A stretch of DNA of 64,000 nucleotides from a virus. Below the pieces are notes generated by a model. The model had not been told where the DNA came from and ran no database searches. It saw only the letters and a program-made list of their open reading frames with translations. Numbering within the stretch: the first letter of the stretch is position 1; every line of letters begins with the position of its first letter. This document shows positions 14,755 through 22,236 of the stretch, in pieces. The stretch covers positions 89,127 to 153,126 of the IMG/VR virus record IMGVR_UViG_3300042698_000029. One strand, 5' to 3'. The translations under genes and the position numbers were made by a program.

Positions 14755-15348
14755 ATGAACGGCTACGACATGATCTGCGAGGCGGTCAAAGCGTCCCGGA
14801 CAACCCGGATGCCGGAAGCAGCCACCACCCCTGCCACCCCTGCCCGACCCCTGAGTTCCTACGCCGAGGCGGGAGGTACCAAACGGTCCGACGGCAAGTC
14901 GTCGCAGGACAAGAACGGCGGCAACCGCTACGACATCTCCACGCCCGAGAAGAAGCGCAAGGCTCTCGCGGCAGCCCGTCGCAGCGACAACCCCGAAGAC
15001 CTCAAGCGCCTGCGAGGCAAGGTCGCCGAGTCCTGCCTCCTTCCCCCGCTCTATCCGCGCGAAGCGGTGTCGTCAGGCGATTTCCCGGCCTTCGGAGAAG
15101 CCGAACTCACTGCCAAGCGCCGCAACAGCCTCCCGGCCAGCGCCTTCGCCGGTCCGAACCGTACGTACCCCATCGACACTGAGGCCCGAGCTCGGGCGGC
15201 TATCGCCCGCGTCCGACAGTTCGGCAGCCCCGAGCTCCAGCGCCGGGTGATCGCGGCGGTGAAGCGCCGTTACCCCAACATGGATGTGGAGGCGAAGTCA
15301 GGCAAGCCCACCGTGTCCTCCCCTTCTCAGCGCCGGAAGAAGAAGTAA
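14755..15348 (+). CDS. DUF6582-like protein (197 aa)
   Basis: The C-terminal third carries the phage-common pattern RRNSLPASAFAGPNRTYPI, then EARARAAIARVRQFG and RVIAAVKRRYP, which I recognise as the DUF6582-type domain often encoded near phage head genes. The middle is basic and low-complexity. It may be a nucleic-acid-associated or scaffold-type protein. The start is probably leaderless (see the -10 box at 14743). It is convergent with the 159-aa gene across a bidirectional hairpin. Confidence 0.65.
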   Translation: MNGYDMICEAVKASRTTRMPEAATTPATPARPLSSYAEAGGTKRSDGKSSQDKNGGNRYDISTPEKKRKALAAARRSDNPEDLKRLRGKVAESCLLPPLYPREAVSSGDFPAFGEAELTAKRRNSLPASAFAGPNRTYPIDTEARARAAIARVRQFGSPELQRRVIAAVKRRYPNMDVEAKSGKPTVSSPSQRRKKK

Positions 15349-15362
15349 CCGGCTACGCCAGT

Positions 15363-15399
15363 GAGCCCCTGGAGAGGCGACCGGACCCTCCAGGGGCTC
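15363..15399. terminator. Bidirectional terminator
   Basis: The perfect 12-bp stem gagcccctggag with ctccaggggctc lies between convergent genes. Confidence 0.7.
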
Positions 15400-15414
15400 A
15401 TCGGATGTTCACCG

Positions 15415-15894
15415 TCAGAACGTGATGAAGTCCATGACGTCCTGTACTCCCTTGACGAAGTCCTTCAACTCCGGTTCTCCGGTGACCACCACGGAAGGGA
15501 CGTCCCCCGGGGGAATCGCCTGGCGGAGGGGCTCGGAGGAGTACACGATCAGCACCGGGCCCGCCTCCACGACGGCCTGCGAGTCGGGGGAGTCGTCTGT
15601 CACGATCACACCGCACACGACGTCCAGGTATCCCGCCATGCGAAGGGCATGAGCGGCCACCTCGCCGGTTGACAGGATCAGCTGGGGCTCTGAGTCGTCC
15701 AGGGCCGGAAACGCGCCGGAGAAGGTGATGTGGTGGTATCTGACACCCCCTTTGACGGGGTCGTCCCCCAGCTCGTCATCGGCAATCAGGCAGTCGACCT
15801 CGTGCCCGGCCTCGGCCAGGGCCTCCATGAGCTGGATGGTCAAGGTGTCTTCGACTTCGACCGGATCCCGGTCTAGAAGTACGGTGATCTTCAT
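15415..15894 (-). CDS. Hypothetical protein, Rossmann-like start (159 aa)
   Basis: ATG at 15894 follows GAAGGAG. The opening MKITVLLDRD and a following helix/strand alternation resemble the N-terminal nucleotide-binding half of a glycosyltransferase or a dehydrogenase, but no complete family signature is present. It is acidic and soluble. Function unknown. Confidence 0.58.
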   Translation of the reverse strand: MKITVLLDRDPVEVEDTLTIQLMEALAEAGHEVDCLIADDELGDDPVKGGVRYHHITFSGAFPALDDSEPQLILSTGEVAAHALRMAGYLDVVCGVIVTDDSPDSQAVVEAGPVLIVYSSEPLRQAIPPGDVPSVVVTGEPELKDFVKGVQDVMDFITF

Positions 15895-15918
15895 TGTTTC
15901 TCCTTCGGGACACAACGA

Positions 15919-15954
15919 AGCCCGGACCAGGGAGAAGAGTTCAAGGTCCGGGCT
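15919..15954. terminator. Terminator after the vWA gene
   Basis: The stem agcccggacc pairs with ggtccgggct. Confidence 0.65.
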
Positions 15955-15997
15955 CCGCCACGGTGCTGCGCGATCCTATCGGATTGAGGGGGCTGCG

Positions 15998-17011
15998 TCA
16001 GTTCAGGACGAGCAGCTTCGTGCCGGGCAGCAGGACCCGGTTGACGGAGGTGCTCTTCACGAAGATCTCGTACTTGTCGTTGTGATCGGGCTTGACCTTC
16101 ACGTTGTCCCGGCCGAGGCCGAGCATGTCGCGCACCTGGTCACCGGCGTAGATCTGGCTCGTGGACTTCTCCAGGATCATGATCTCCTTGTTCCCCTGGA
16201 TCTCCTCGCGCTTGGTGAGCTGGTAGAACGCCTTGCCCAGCCGGTACTTGATGCCGCACTGGTCCTCGACCCACGCCTTGATGGCGGTACGGGCGGTGAC
16301 CGGAACCAGCATGTAGTCGACCGGCTTCAGAGGCGTGAGAGCCGCCTGCTGGATGGCTTCTGCGTTGACCGCGTCCGCACCGGTGGAGAAGACGGCCCGC
16401 GACCCCCGGATGCCCGACGCGCGTCCGGTCATGAATGCGCTGGTCGCCGTACGGACCGCCGAGAAGCCGTCCTCCAGGCCCTTGCGGGAGGTGGCGTCCC
16501 AGATGGCGATGTTGTTCACCGGGAAGCCGTAGTTGACGGCGTACTGCTCGCCGCGCCGGTCCGGTACCAGGGTCGCCACCGTCCAGTGGTCGGGCATCTT
16601 CTCGAACCAGTTGGTGAGGTCGTACTTGCTGCGCTTGGACCGGTTCTCCTGGCCGTCGGTGATCACGAAGGACAGAAAGGCATGGTCTCCGTGCAGCTGC
16701 GCCGTCTGCGCCAGTTCCTCCTGGGACTGGAGAGTGGCATCGATCAGAGCCGTCCATCCCTGGGTCTTGTAGTGATCCTTCAGCGACGGCAGGCGCAGGA
16801 CGTCCTTGTCGTAGAAGAGGCACCGGACCTCGGTGTCGAAGGTGTAGACGGTGATGCGGGTCTCCTGATCGAGGCGCTTGGACTCCTCGGCGAGGTAGCG
16901 GATCTGGTCGTCCACGACACGAATCACGTCGCGGTGCAGGCTGTACATCGAGTCCGACGCGTCAATCACGAGTGCCACGTGATTGATCAGGTTCTGGACG
17001 GGCTTGGACAT
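15998..17011 (-). CDS. von Willebrand factor A (vWA) domain protein
   Basis: The 337-aa protein starts with a vWA fold whose MIDAS motif DASDS is at residues 17-21 (DxSxS), followed by the strand FVITDGQ with the second metal-site Asp. The C-terminal 140 residues are unassigned. vWA proteins mediate metal-dependent protein interactions, and in bacteria they often pair with TerD-type proteins, two of which occur in this window (55874, 60864). The start after AAGGGGAAG was preferred over the GTG 15 bp upstream. Confidence 0.85.
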   Translation of the reverse strand: MSKPVQNLINHVALVIDASDSMYSLHRDVIRVVDDQIRYLAEESKRLDQETRITVYTFDTEVRCLFYDKDVLRLPSLKDHYKTQGWTALIDATLQSQEELAQTAQLHGDHAFLSFVITDGQENRSKRSKYDLTNWFEKMPDHWTVATLVPDRRGEQYAVNYGFPVNNIAIWDATSRKGLEDGFSAVRTATSAFMTGRASGIRGSRAVFSTGADAVNAEAIQQAALTPLKPVDYMLVPVTARTAIKAWVEDQCGIKYRLGKAFYQLTKREEIQGNKEIMILEKSTSQIYAGDQVRDMLGLGRDNVKVKPDHNDKYEIFVKSTSVNRVLLPGTKLLVLN

Positions 17012-17171
17012 GGTCTTCCCCTTCACTACGGAGGCTTTGAGACAGCCTTATCATCTCAGCCCCCACTGACAATTGCGCTGACCTGCTGTTGTACCCGGCG
17101 GCCGGGCAGACCGTGCAGTGCCACCCCGAGGGGGTGTCGGCGACCTGGGCCCCGCAGTTCGGACAGTTCAT
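16962..17171 (-). CDS. Zinc-ribbon protein (69 aa)
   Basis: The N-terminus MNCPNCG, then GWHCTVCPAAG, gives two CxxC knuckles of a treble-clef zinc ribbon. The gene begins 8 bp after the 59-aa membrane protein and its 3' end overlaps the vWA start by 50 bp. Translational coupling through the overlap is likely. The ribosome site is weak (GGAAGTAGG). Confidence 0.55.
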   Translation of the reverse strand: MNCPNCGAQVADTPSGWHCTVCPAAGYNSRSAQLSVGAEMIRLSQSLRSEGEDHVQARPEPDQSRGTRD

Positions 17172-17178
17172 CACGCAC

Positions 17179-17358
17179 CTACTTCCGTGGCCTGGGACTG
17201 GACGAGGTCTTCTTGGTCTTCTTCTTGTGGTCGATGTCGAGCTCGATGCCGGTGCCGGTGCTCTCCGAGACGCAGGAGGACACCCCCACTGCGATGAAAA
17301 CGATCAGGACGATGGCGATGATGGCCAGGTAGAGGGTCTTGGTCTTTCGAGAAGCCAT
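17179..17358 (-). CDS. Small lipoprotein-like membrane peptide (59 aa)
   Basis: ATG at 17358 follows AAGGAG. A basic start (MASRKTK) leads into a hydrophobic stretch and VGVSSC at residues 24-29, a loose lipobox, followed by an acidic then Lys/Ser-rich tail. It could be an outer-leaflet lipoprotein or a spanin-like partner of the muralytic genes upstream. Confidence 0.6.
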   Translation of the reverse strand: MASRKTKTLYLAIIAIVLIVFIAVGVSSCVSESTGTGIELDIDHKKKTKKTSSSPRPRK

Positions 17359-17368
17359 GGTGCTCTCC

Positions 17369-17467
17369 TTAGATGTTGCGGCCGACGACGGCGCAGAGAA
17401 AGAGGAACGAACCAGCCACGAACGTGGCGCCCAGAACGAGGACCAGGGAGTTGCGTAAAGCCTTCAC
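17369..17467 (-). CDS. Tiny membrane peptide (32 aa)
   Basis: GTG at 17467 follows GAAAGGA. Nearly the whole peptide is one transmembrane helix (SLVLVLGATFVAGSFLFLCA). Its TAA stop merges into the ribosome site of the 59-aa gene. It belongs to a run of three very small membrane proteins between the M23 peptidase and the zinc-ribbon/vWA genes. Confidence 0.55.
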   Translation of the reverse strand: MKALRNSLVLVLGATFVAGSFLFLCAVVGRNI

Positions 17468-17479
17468 GGTGGAGTCCTT

Positions 17480-17563
17480 TCAGAGGAACAGAACGGGCAG
17501 GTACAGCGTCCCGGCGAGCAGCAGGGCCAGAGCGAGGAGCTGTACTTTCTCTCGGAGATTCAC
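17480..17563 (-). CDS. Tiny membrane peptide (27 aa)
   Basis: GTG at 17563 uses AAGGGG, which is also the last codons of the M23 peptidase gene. The peptide is a short amphipathic start (NLREKVQ) followed by one hydrophobic helix. Holin-like or small regulatory membrane peptide; the role is inferred from size and position. Confidence 0.5.
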   Translation of the reverse strand: MNLREKVQLLALALLLAGTLYLPVLFL

Positions 17564-17565
17564 GG

Positions 17566-18129
17566 TTACCCCTTGGAGTTGAGCCAGGTGGTCGGGTTGA
17601 TGTCATCCCGGTAGTTCGGTCCCGTGCGGACCTCGAAGTGCAGGTGCGGGCCGGTGGACTTCATGCCGGTTCCCCCGGAGAAAGCGACCCGGTCCCCCAC
17701 GTTCACGGTGTCGCCGACCTTGACCAGCGTCTTGGACAGGTGGGCGTACTGGGTGTACAGCTTGTCGCCGTGCTTGATGACCAGGGCGATGCCGTACGCC
17801 GAGCCGTCCACGTTCCACCCGGCCTTTACGACCTTGCCGGACGCAGCCGCGCGGACCGGGGTGCCTGACCGTGCCGGGTAGTCGACGCCCGTGTGGTAGC
17901 CGGTGGCCCACTGGGATCCCGCGTACTTGTACGGGGTGTTGACCTCCAGGTCCACTGGCGCCATCCGGTCCCCTTTGAACTTGGGGGCCTTCGGCAGCGA
18001 GGTCTGATGTCGGTCGACCTGCTGTGCTCCGGCCGCGTACGCCTCGGGGTACAGGGCGTCTTCCACGGCGAACCAGGCGCCGACGCAGAGGAACGCACCT
18101 ACGCCGACGCCGATCATCTTGAGTCCCAT
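17566..18129 (-). CDS. M23 (LytM-type) peptidoglycan endopeptidase, secreted
   Basis: The 187-aa protein starts with a signal peptide or anchor (residues 1-32). The M23 domain has all zinc and catalytic positions: H79 and D83 (YHTGVD), H130 (YAHLS) and the HxH pair H162/H164 (GPHLHFE). It cleaves peptide cross-bridges of peptidoglycan. It sits in an operon with the lytic transglycosylase upstream and three tiny membrane peptides downstream, which suggests a lysis or cell-wall entry cassette. Confidence 0.9.
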   Translation of the reverse strand: MGLKMIGVGVGAFLCVGAWFAVEDALYPEAYAAGAQQVDRHQTSLPKAPKFKGDRMAPVDLEVNTPYKYAGSQWATGYHTGVDYPARSGTPVRAAASGKVVKAGWNVDGSAYGIALVIKHGDKLYTQYAHLSKTLVKVGDTVNVGDRVAFSGGTGMKSTGPHLHFEVRTGPNYRDDINPTTWLNSKG

Positions 18130-18135
18130 GACTGA

Positions 18136-18357
18136 TCACGCCTTTCCGGGGCAGTGGTGAAGCGCGATGCGCAGGTGTACGTCCTGGAGATTGATCTCGT
18201 AGTCCGCCCGCATGAAGGAGAACTCCGCGTCTTCCGCAGAGAGGACCTTGTTGGAGGGGACCTCTTCTCCGCAGGGGAGGTGCTTGATGAAAAGCTCGCC
18301 GTTGTAGTTCCCCGCCTCGATGAGGTATTCGGAGAGGACGATGTGAGGGTCCGACAT
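18136..18357 (-). CDS. Hypothetical protein (73 aa)
   Basis: ATG follows GAGGAG, which overlaps the stop of the transglycosylase gene. Cys/His residues (HLPCGEEV near the middle, HHCPG at the end) could bind a metal. It lies between two muralytic genes and is co-transcribed with them. Confidence 0.62.
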   Translation of the reverse strand: MSDPHIVLSEYLIEAGNYNGELFIKHLPCGEEVPSNKVLSAEDAEFSFMRADYEINLQDVHLRIALHHCPGKA

Positions 18358-18366
18358 GATTACTCC

Positions 18367-18900
18367 TCAGTACGGCGTAGGGGCCGCGTCGAAAGACCCG
18401 TAGCGGCGGGTGGCGTACAGGGCTCCGGCGCACAGGTTCGCCACCGGGTCGTAGCCGTCGTTGCTGGTGCCGTCGCAGTGGTTGGCCTTGAAGGTGGGTC
18501 CTATGACCTGGACCAGGCCCTTCGAGGGGACCCCGTTGATGGCGTTGATGTCGTCGGGGTTGCAGATGTATGGGTTGCCCCCCGACTCGTCCTTGATGTG
18601 CCGCCAGTAGCCCGCCCGGGTGGCCTTCACACCGTGCTTCTCACCTGCCGCCATGGCTTCGGTGATCCACAGGTTGATCTGCTCGTCGGAGGCCACCTGG
18701 CCGTTCTTGCGGGAGCACGTGGCAGGCGACTTCCACTCTCCCCAAGCGCCTGTGGTCGACTGCGGAACGTTTCCGCTGTACCCCGAGGCGTCGGAGTCGG
18801 AGGAGTAGTTCGGGACCAGAGGCGGTGCGAAAGCGACCGTGGCCCCGATGACGACCCAGCTGCCCCCGAACATCAGGGCGGCCTTCACTCGACGGTCCAT
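18367..18900 (-). CDS. Lytic transglycosylase (SLT/lysozyme-like), secreted
   Basis: The 177-aa protein has an N-terminal signal anchor (residues 7-26). The lysozyme-like fold is shown by HIKDESGGNP with the catalytic Glu at E105, then SKGLVQVIGPTFKANHC and YDPVANLCAGALYATRRYG. It cleaves the glycan strands of peptidoglycan. It is the first gene of the muralytic operon; the ribosome site GGAGGAG abuts the ATG and overlaps a CTTATC-N15-GATAAG dyad. Confidence 0.88.
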   Translation of the reverse strand: MDRRVKAALMFGGSWVVIGATVAFAPPLVPNYSSDSDASGYSGNVPQSTTGAWGEWKSPATCSRKNGQVASDEQINLWITEAMAAGEKHGVKATRAGYWRHIKDESGGNPYICNPDDINAINGVPSKGLVQVIGPTFKANHCDGTSNDGYDPVANLCAGALYATRRYGSFDAAPTPY

Positions 18901-18908
18901 GGCTCCTC

Positions 18909-18935
18909 CTTATCGGGAAAGTCTGTCTGGATAAG
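18909..18935. promoter_or_regulatory. CTTATC-N15-GATAAG dyad
   Basis: Perfect 6-bp arms lie between the terminator at 18941 and the transglycosylase ATG at 18900. One arm overlaps the ribosome-site region, so occupancy would affect expression of the muralytic operon. Confidence 0.45.
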
Positions 18936-18940
18936 AGTGT

Positions 18941-18963
18941 GGCCCCCGACATCGCCGGGGGCC
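18941..18963. terminator. Terminator
   Basis: The stem ggcccccg pairs with cgggggcc. Confidence 0.6.
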
Positions 18964-18988
18964 AGCTTTGGAGCATGTGAGTCGCGTC

Positions 18989-19105
18989 TCAGTCCTTCGG
19001 CAGGTCGTCGTGCGACCCCTTCCGCTGGTGGACCATCTTGTCGGAGAGCGACTTCTTGTCGTCGTCTCCCTTGTCGTCCTTCTTGCCCTTCCAGTCCTTG
19101 CCCAC
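18989..19105 (-). CDS. Highly charged micro-protein (38 aa)
   Basis: GTG at 19105 follows AGGGAG. More than half of the residues are Lys or Asp (GKKDDKGDDDKKS region). A start 9 bp further upstream (GTG at 19114) is possible. It may be a nucleic-acid mimic or an intrinsically disordered partner; nothing else can be said. Confidence 0.5.
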   Translation of the reverse strand: MGKDWKGKKDDKGDDDKKSLSDKMVHQRKGSHDDLPKD

Positions 19106-19186
19106 GGTGGACACCTCCCTTTCCTTCGCAACGATCCTGCGGGGAAAGGACGGCCAAATCCACAGAGGAAGGCTGTGATTTGTGTC

Positions 19187-19615
19187 TCAGAGTTCTGCGG
19201 GAAGGGCCATGTGGCGACGGGCGTACATGATGCGCCTCACCCGGGGCTTCTGCGGCACCACGGGGATCTGCGCCGTCGGGGGGTGCTGCGGCATCGGAGG
19301 AACCGGCGGAACTTCCGCTTCCTCCTCCGTGGTCGGCTGGTCAGGGAACAGGATCTCCACCACGGTCAGCAGGCGGGTGTCCGGCTCGATGAACGTAACC
19401 CACGCAACCGCGCAGACGGGCCCGATCGCGTACCGGCGGCGGCAGGAGATGCCTTCCTCGGCTTCACCCGTTTCCCGGGGGTCCGCCCGCTGGCAGATCC
19501 TCTCCAGCTCCCCCTCTACTTGAGAGAGGAGATCGAACGGAAGAGCTCCGAGCTGAGCCTGGGCGGAGTCCGTGTACCGGAGCGTGAACTCCTCGAAGGT
19601 TCGGATCTTCTTCAA
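19187..19615 (-). CDS. RelE/ParE-fold protein with Pro-rich tail (142 aa)
   Basis: Residues 6-100 follow the RelE/ParE layout (FTLRYTDSAQAQLGALP, a long helix, then RRRYAIGPVCAVAWVTF). A Pro-rich extension follows (PPVPPMPQHPP), unlike typical toxins. The chosen TTG start overlaps the stop of the upstream zinc-ribbon gene (TTGA), so the two are coupled. No antitoxin is recognised unless the zinc-ribbon protein serves. Confidence 0.5.
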   Translation of the reverse strand: MKKIRTFEEFTLRYTDSAQAQLGALPFDLLSQVEGELERICQRADPRETGEAEEGISCRRRYAIGPVCAVAWVTFIEPDTRLLTVVEILFPDQPTTEEEAEVPPVPPMPQHPPTAQIPVVPQKPRVRRIMYARRHMALPAEL

Positions 19616-19758
19616 AATTCGCCCACGTTCCCGCAGAGTGGGCAGTAGTACTTCCTGTTGACTCCATCTACGAGGTTCCTGCACCTGTCACACGTTCCTC
19701 TCGTGATCTCCCCCATCATGACCAGCGAAGTTTCCACTGTTTTCTGATCATTTTCCAT
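19612..19758 (-). CDS. Zinc-ribbon micro-protein (48 aa)
   Basis: ATG at 19758 follows GGGGAGG. Two CxxC pairs (CDRC and CPLC) spaced by 14 residues form a rubredoxin-like zinc knuckle. It is translationally coupled to the RelE-fold gene. Such proteins commonly bind nucleic acids. Confidence 0.62.
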   Translation of the reverse strand: MENDQKTVETSLVMMGEITRGTCDRCRNLVDGVNRKYYCPLCGNVGEF

Positions 19759-20185
19759 AGTGGCCTCCCCTGTAGTGCTTAACGGCTTTCCGCGTGAGCA
19801 GGTCCTCCACAGCCAGGAGAGTCAACGGCAGAACGGTCCCGTCGGCAAGGAACTGTCCACCCAGGACAAGCTCCCCCACCGACCCCTCACGATCCGGGAA
19901 CGCGTTGGTGGTGACGTCCGTAACGTGCATCACCGTGCCCGGCTCCATCCGCAGCCCCGTCTCCCGCTGCGGAAAGGGCCGGTCAGGGGGCCACAGGATG
20001 TCAGCGTGTACTTCACGGTCCTCATCGGCGAGGAACACCAAGTGCATGGTGTGATGAGAGATTGTCTGAGGATCCACGTCTTCTCCCTCGGTCGAGCCGT
20101 TAAGCAGGGCAGCGTAGCCGAAACAAGAGGGTGTGAAGGACGCTTCGGTGCGGATAACGGTTGGGTCAAACCGTTCATCGAACAC
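19748..20185 (-). CDS. Hypothetical protein (145 aa)
   Basis: The likely start is GTG at 20185 with only a weak GGTGAG site; a shorter version is possible. The protein is beta-rich and acidic, with no recognised domain. Its 3' end overlaps the zinc-ribbon start by 11 bp, so the three genes form one operon. It is divergent from the 84-aa gene. Confidence 0.52.
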   Translation of the reverse strand: MFDERFDPTVIRTEASFTPSCFGYAALLNGSTEGEDVDPQTISHHTMHLVFLADEDREVHADILWPPDRPFPQRETGLRMEPGTVMHVTDVTTNAFPDREGSVGELVLGGQFLADGTVLPLTLLAVEDLLTRKAVKHYRGGHYGK

Positions 20186-20196
20186 TCACCAGAGAT

Positions 20197-20226
20197 TTGT
20201 CCCAAAACGGTACTCTTGGGTAGATA
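20197..20226 (+). promoter_or_regulatory. Candidate promoter for the 84-aa gene
   Basis: TTGTCC (20197-20202), an 18-bp spacer and TAGATA (20221-20226) resemble a vegetative Streptomyces promoter, 28 bp upstream of the ATG. Confidence 0.45.
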
Positions 20227-20253
20227 ACCCTCCCGCAGCAGAGGAAGTACTTC

Positions 20254-20508
20254 ATGGCACTCACCCCGCGTCTTCGCGCCATCGCCGAGGACGGTTGTTC
20301 GGAGCTCATCAAGATCGACCAGGACGGCGGAGTCCTGAAGCTGGACATGGACGGTGTGCTGGTCGAGCTGCCCAACGGCTACGTCAGCACCGAGGTCTAC
20401 GACGACCGCGTCTACGTCTCCGTGTCCGCCTGGTACTGCGCGGACCGCGTCGAGCTCACCGGCACCCCCTCGGAGCCGCCGGAGGAGGAGGAAGACCCGG
20501 AGGACTGA
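20254..20508 (+). CDS. Hypothetical protein (84 aa)
   Basis: ATG follows GAGGAAG. A small beta-rich body (KLDMDGVLVELPNGYV) precedes a very acidic tail. No family recognised. It is flanked by a recognisable promoter and a terminator, so it is a separate transcription unit. Confidence 0.65.
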   Translation: MALTPRLRAIAEDGCSELIKIDQDGGVLKLDMDGVLVELPNGYVSTEVYDDRVYVSVSAWYCADRVELTGTPSEPPEEEEDPED

Positions 20509-20525
20509 TCCCCTGTCGGAGGCAG

Positions 20526-20573
20526 GTCTCCGGACGCTGCACTGTGCCCACAGTCGACGCGCGTCCGGAGACT
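20526..20573. terminator. Bidirectional terminator
   Basis: The stem gtctccggacgc pairs with gcgtccggagac, between the convergent 84-aa gene and the endolysin gene. Confidence 0.65.
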
Positions 20574-20602
20574 TGCGGGAGCCTAGCTCCGTTCTCCGGT
20601 GG

Positions 20603-21211
20603 TTACGCGGAGGCGCGCACGATGCCGTCCACCTTGCGGCGGATCTCATCCATGGACAACGGGTACGGGTCGATCTTCCCCAGCTGCCACTCGGAGTGGC
20701 CGATCACCGAAGTCGACCCGTTGCGGCCCCAGTTGTGCGCCTTGATCAGAGCAGCCGAAGCCAGCACCACCGCCCGTACCTGTTCGTCGGGCCACGGGTC
20801 GTCGCCATCGCCGAGGTTCACGCACTCGAAGCCGTAGAAGTGACGGTTGCCATCGACGGTGACTGCTTTCTTCTTGGGGAGGGACGTTTCTGCGATGACC
20901 GCTTTCAGGACGTCCGGGTCACCCAGACCCGCATGGTTGCAGCGGCCCCACCCGGTGAGGTAAACCGTGCCGTCCTTCGCGATCAGGCCCTGGGACAAAG
21001 GCCCCGGCAGATCCGGACGACCCCGGATGATTGTTTCCAGAGTGCCCTTGAGGCCTCGCGTCACGGTGTGGTGGATCATCACCCCGTGGACGGGACCCCA
21101 GGGGCCCTTGTGGTTCCTGTTCCTTGTCTTCCAGCCGCTCGTCTCGACCACACGCAGTCCGGTCTGACGCAGGGCTTTCAGCGCGATATCAGCGCTCAGA
21201 GGATTCGCCAT
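20603..21211 (-). CDS. N-acetylmuramoyl-L-alanine amidase (Amidase_2 endolysin)
   Basis: The 202-aa protein has the Amidase_2 zinc-site signatures: GVMIHHTV (His 47/48), the NHAGLGDPD turn and the late GHSEWQLGKIDP motif (His 172). It cuts the bond between MurNAc and the stem peptide, the standard job of an endolysin. There is no signal peptide, so export would need a holin. The ATG at 21211 was chosen over the upstream in-frame start by homology; its ribosome site is weak. No separate wall-binding domain is seen. Confidence 0.9.
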   Translation of the reverse strand: MANPLSADIALKALRQTGLRVVETSGWKTRNRNHKGPWGPVHGVMIHHTVTRGLKGTLETIIRGRPDLPGPLSQGLIAKDGTVYLTGWGRCNHAGLGDPDVLKAVIAETSLPKKKAVTVDGNRHFYGFECVNLGDGDDPWPDEQVRAVVLASAALIKAHNWGRNGSTSVIGHSEWQLGKIDPYPLSMDEIRRKVDGIVRASA

Positions 21212-21266
21212 GCAGGCTGTTCTACCCCAATATCGGGCGTTTCGTCGCTTTGCCCCCAAAAACCAA

Positions 21267-21296
21267 GGGAGGGCCCGGATCCCTCCAGGCCCTCCC
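21267..21296. terminator. Terminator
   Basis: The stem gggagggcc pairs with ggccctccc. Confidence 0.6.
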
Positions 21297-21300
21297 CTCG

Positions 21301-21576
21301 TCAGACCGGCTGTACGGCCTGCTCCCAGCTCGTGGGAAGCAGCTCGGGCTTCGGAGGGACCTTGTTCATGGCGTCCAGCAAGAGGACCGCTTGAGGCTTG
21401 GAGGAGACTTCCAGAGCCTTCGCCCAGGCCCGGTCGAGCTCGACGTCACTCTGGCCGCCCCGGGCCCGTGAGATGGTGAGCATCATCTCCGTCCCCCACT
21501 CGACGGCTGCGGTGGGTACGCCCGGGGCGAGGCTGCGGACCATCCGCTCGGCCTCGTTCTTCGTCATGCGGGTCAT
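21301..21576 (-). CDS. Hypothetical protein (91 aa)
   Basis: ATG at 21576 follows GAAAGG. The protein is helical and amphipathic (KNEAERMVRSLAPGV, then SRARGGQSDVELDRAWAKAL). Hairpins bound it on both sides, so it forms a single-gene unit next to the endolysin. No function recognised. Confidence 0.62.
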   Translation of the reverse strand: MTRMTKNEAERMVRSLAPGVPTAAVEWGTEMMLTISRARGGQSDVELDRAWAKALEVSSKPQAVLLLDAMNKVPPKPELLPTSWEQAVQPV

Positions 21577-21611
21577 GAGGTGTACCTTTCTTCTGGCGTA
21601 GCAGAGCGCGG

Positions 21612-21645
21612 CGAAGGGGCCCGTGGTGAGCATCGGGCCCCTTCG
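21612..21645. terminator. Terminator
   Basis: The stem cgaaggggcccg pairs with cgggccccttcg. Confidence 0.65.
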
Positions 21646-21657
21646 GCGTGGGGGAGA

Positions 21658-22071
21658 TCAGACCTTCTTGGCGATGACCCACGTGACGTCGGCGGTCTGT
21701 TCGGTCACTTCGTCGTCCGAGACCTGCACGCGAGTGGGGAACACATGCATCCCCGGCTCGGGGAAAGTGATGAACTCCCCTTCGAAGACGTGGTCCCCGT
21801 GGGCCTCGATGATCTCTCGCATGTTGGCCGCGAGGTAGCCGGACGCACCGTGCCCGTTACGAACCGGGACGATAGAGGAACAGGTCTTCACTGTCTTCTC
21901 CCCTTCGTCCGTCTCGCTCGTGACCACCGTGATGTTGAAGACCAGGGACTGGCCGGACTTCCGTCCGCTTTCCCGGGTGTTCTCGGTGAGGAAGTCCGAG
22001 TGCTTGATCTCATTCCACTTCAGTGGAGGGTAGACCCTGACCTCACCGGTGGTCCTGGAGTCGTCACTCAC
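21658..22071 (-). CDS. Hypothetical protein (137 aa)
   Basis: GTG follows GAAGGG. It is a beta-rich, acidic protein with no membrane segment and no recognised family. It is preceded by a TTCTTATCAGAA-type motif and a terminator, the standard intergenic arrangement of this region. Confidence 0.6.
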   Translation of the reverse strand: MSDDSRTTGEVRVYPPLKWNEIKHSDFLTENTRESGRKSGQSLVFNITVVTSETDEGEKTVKTCSSIVPVRNGHGASGYLAANMREIIEAHGDHVFEGEFITFPEPGMHVFPTRVQVSDDEVTEQTADVTWVIAKKV

Positions 22072-22093
22072 TTTGCCGCCCTTCTCGGTAATT

Positions 22094-22110
22094 GCCGTTC
22101 TGATAAGAAG
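22094..22110. promoter_or_regulatory. TTCTTATCAGAA motif (variant of the CTTATC element)
   Basis: On the minus strand CTTATC is followed 15 bp later by GAGAAG, between the terminator at 22112 and the gene starting at 22071. The immediate inverted repeat TTCT-TATC-AGAA is nearly identical to that at 23887. Confidence 0.4.
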
Positions 22111-22111
22111 A

Positions 22112-22135
22112 TACCCCCGGCCGGAACCGGGGGTA
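22112..22135. terminator. Terminator
   Basis: The stem tacccccgg pairs with ccgggggta. Confidence 0.65.
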
Positions 22136-22148
22136 AGGGTGGTGCAGG

Positions 22149-22162
22149 GTGACCTCGGTCAC
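22149..22162. promoter_or_regulatory. GTGA-N6-TCAC site
   Basis: GTGACCTCGGTCAC overlaps the stop codon of the 25-aa gene and lies upstream of the gene at 22071. Confidence 0.5.
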
Positions 22163-22236
22163 TGGGGGCTGCCCAGCTTTCGCTCCAGGCGCGCGAGGAT
22201 CGGATCCAGCGTCCGGTAGATCTCTTCGTCGCTCAT
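22159..22236 (-). CDS. Micro-protein (25 aa)
   Basis: ATG at 22236 follows AAGGAG and overlaps the previous stop (ATGA). The peptide is a single charged amphipathic helix (DPILARLERKLG). Coupling and the strong ribosome site support translation. Confidence 0.55.
   Translation of the reverse strand: MSDEEIYRTLDPILARLERKLGSPQ

Noticed and set aside
15725-17332. 535-codon plus-strand frame over the vWA gene
   Set aside because: Wholly antisense to well-supported genes, with anomalous composition and no ribosome site.
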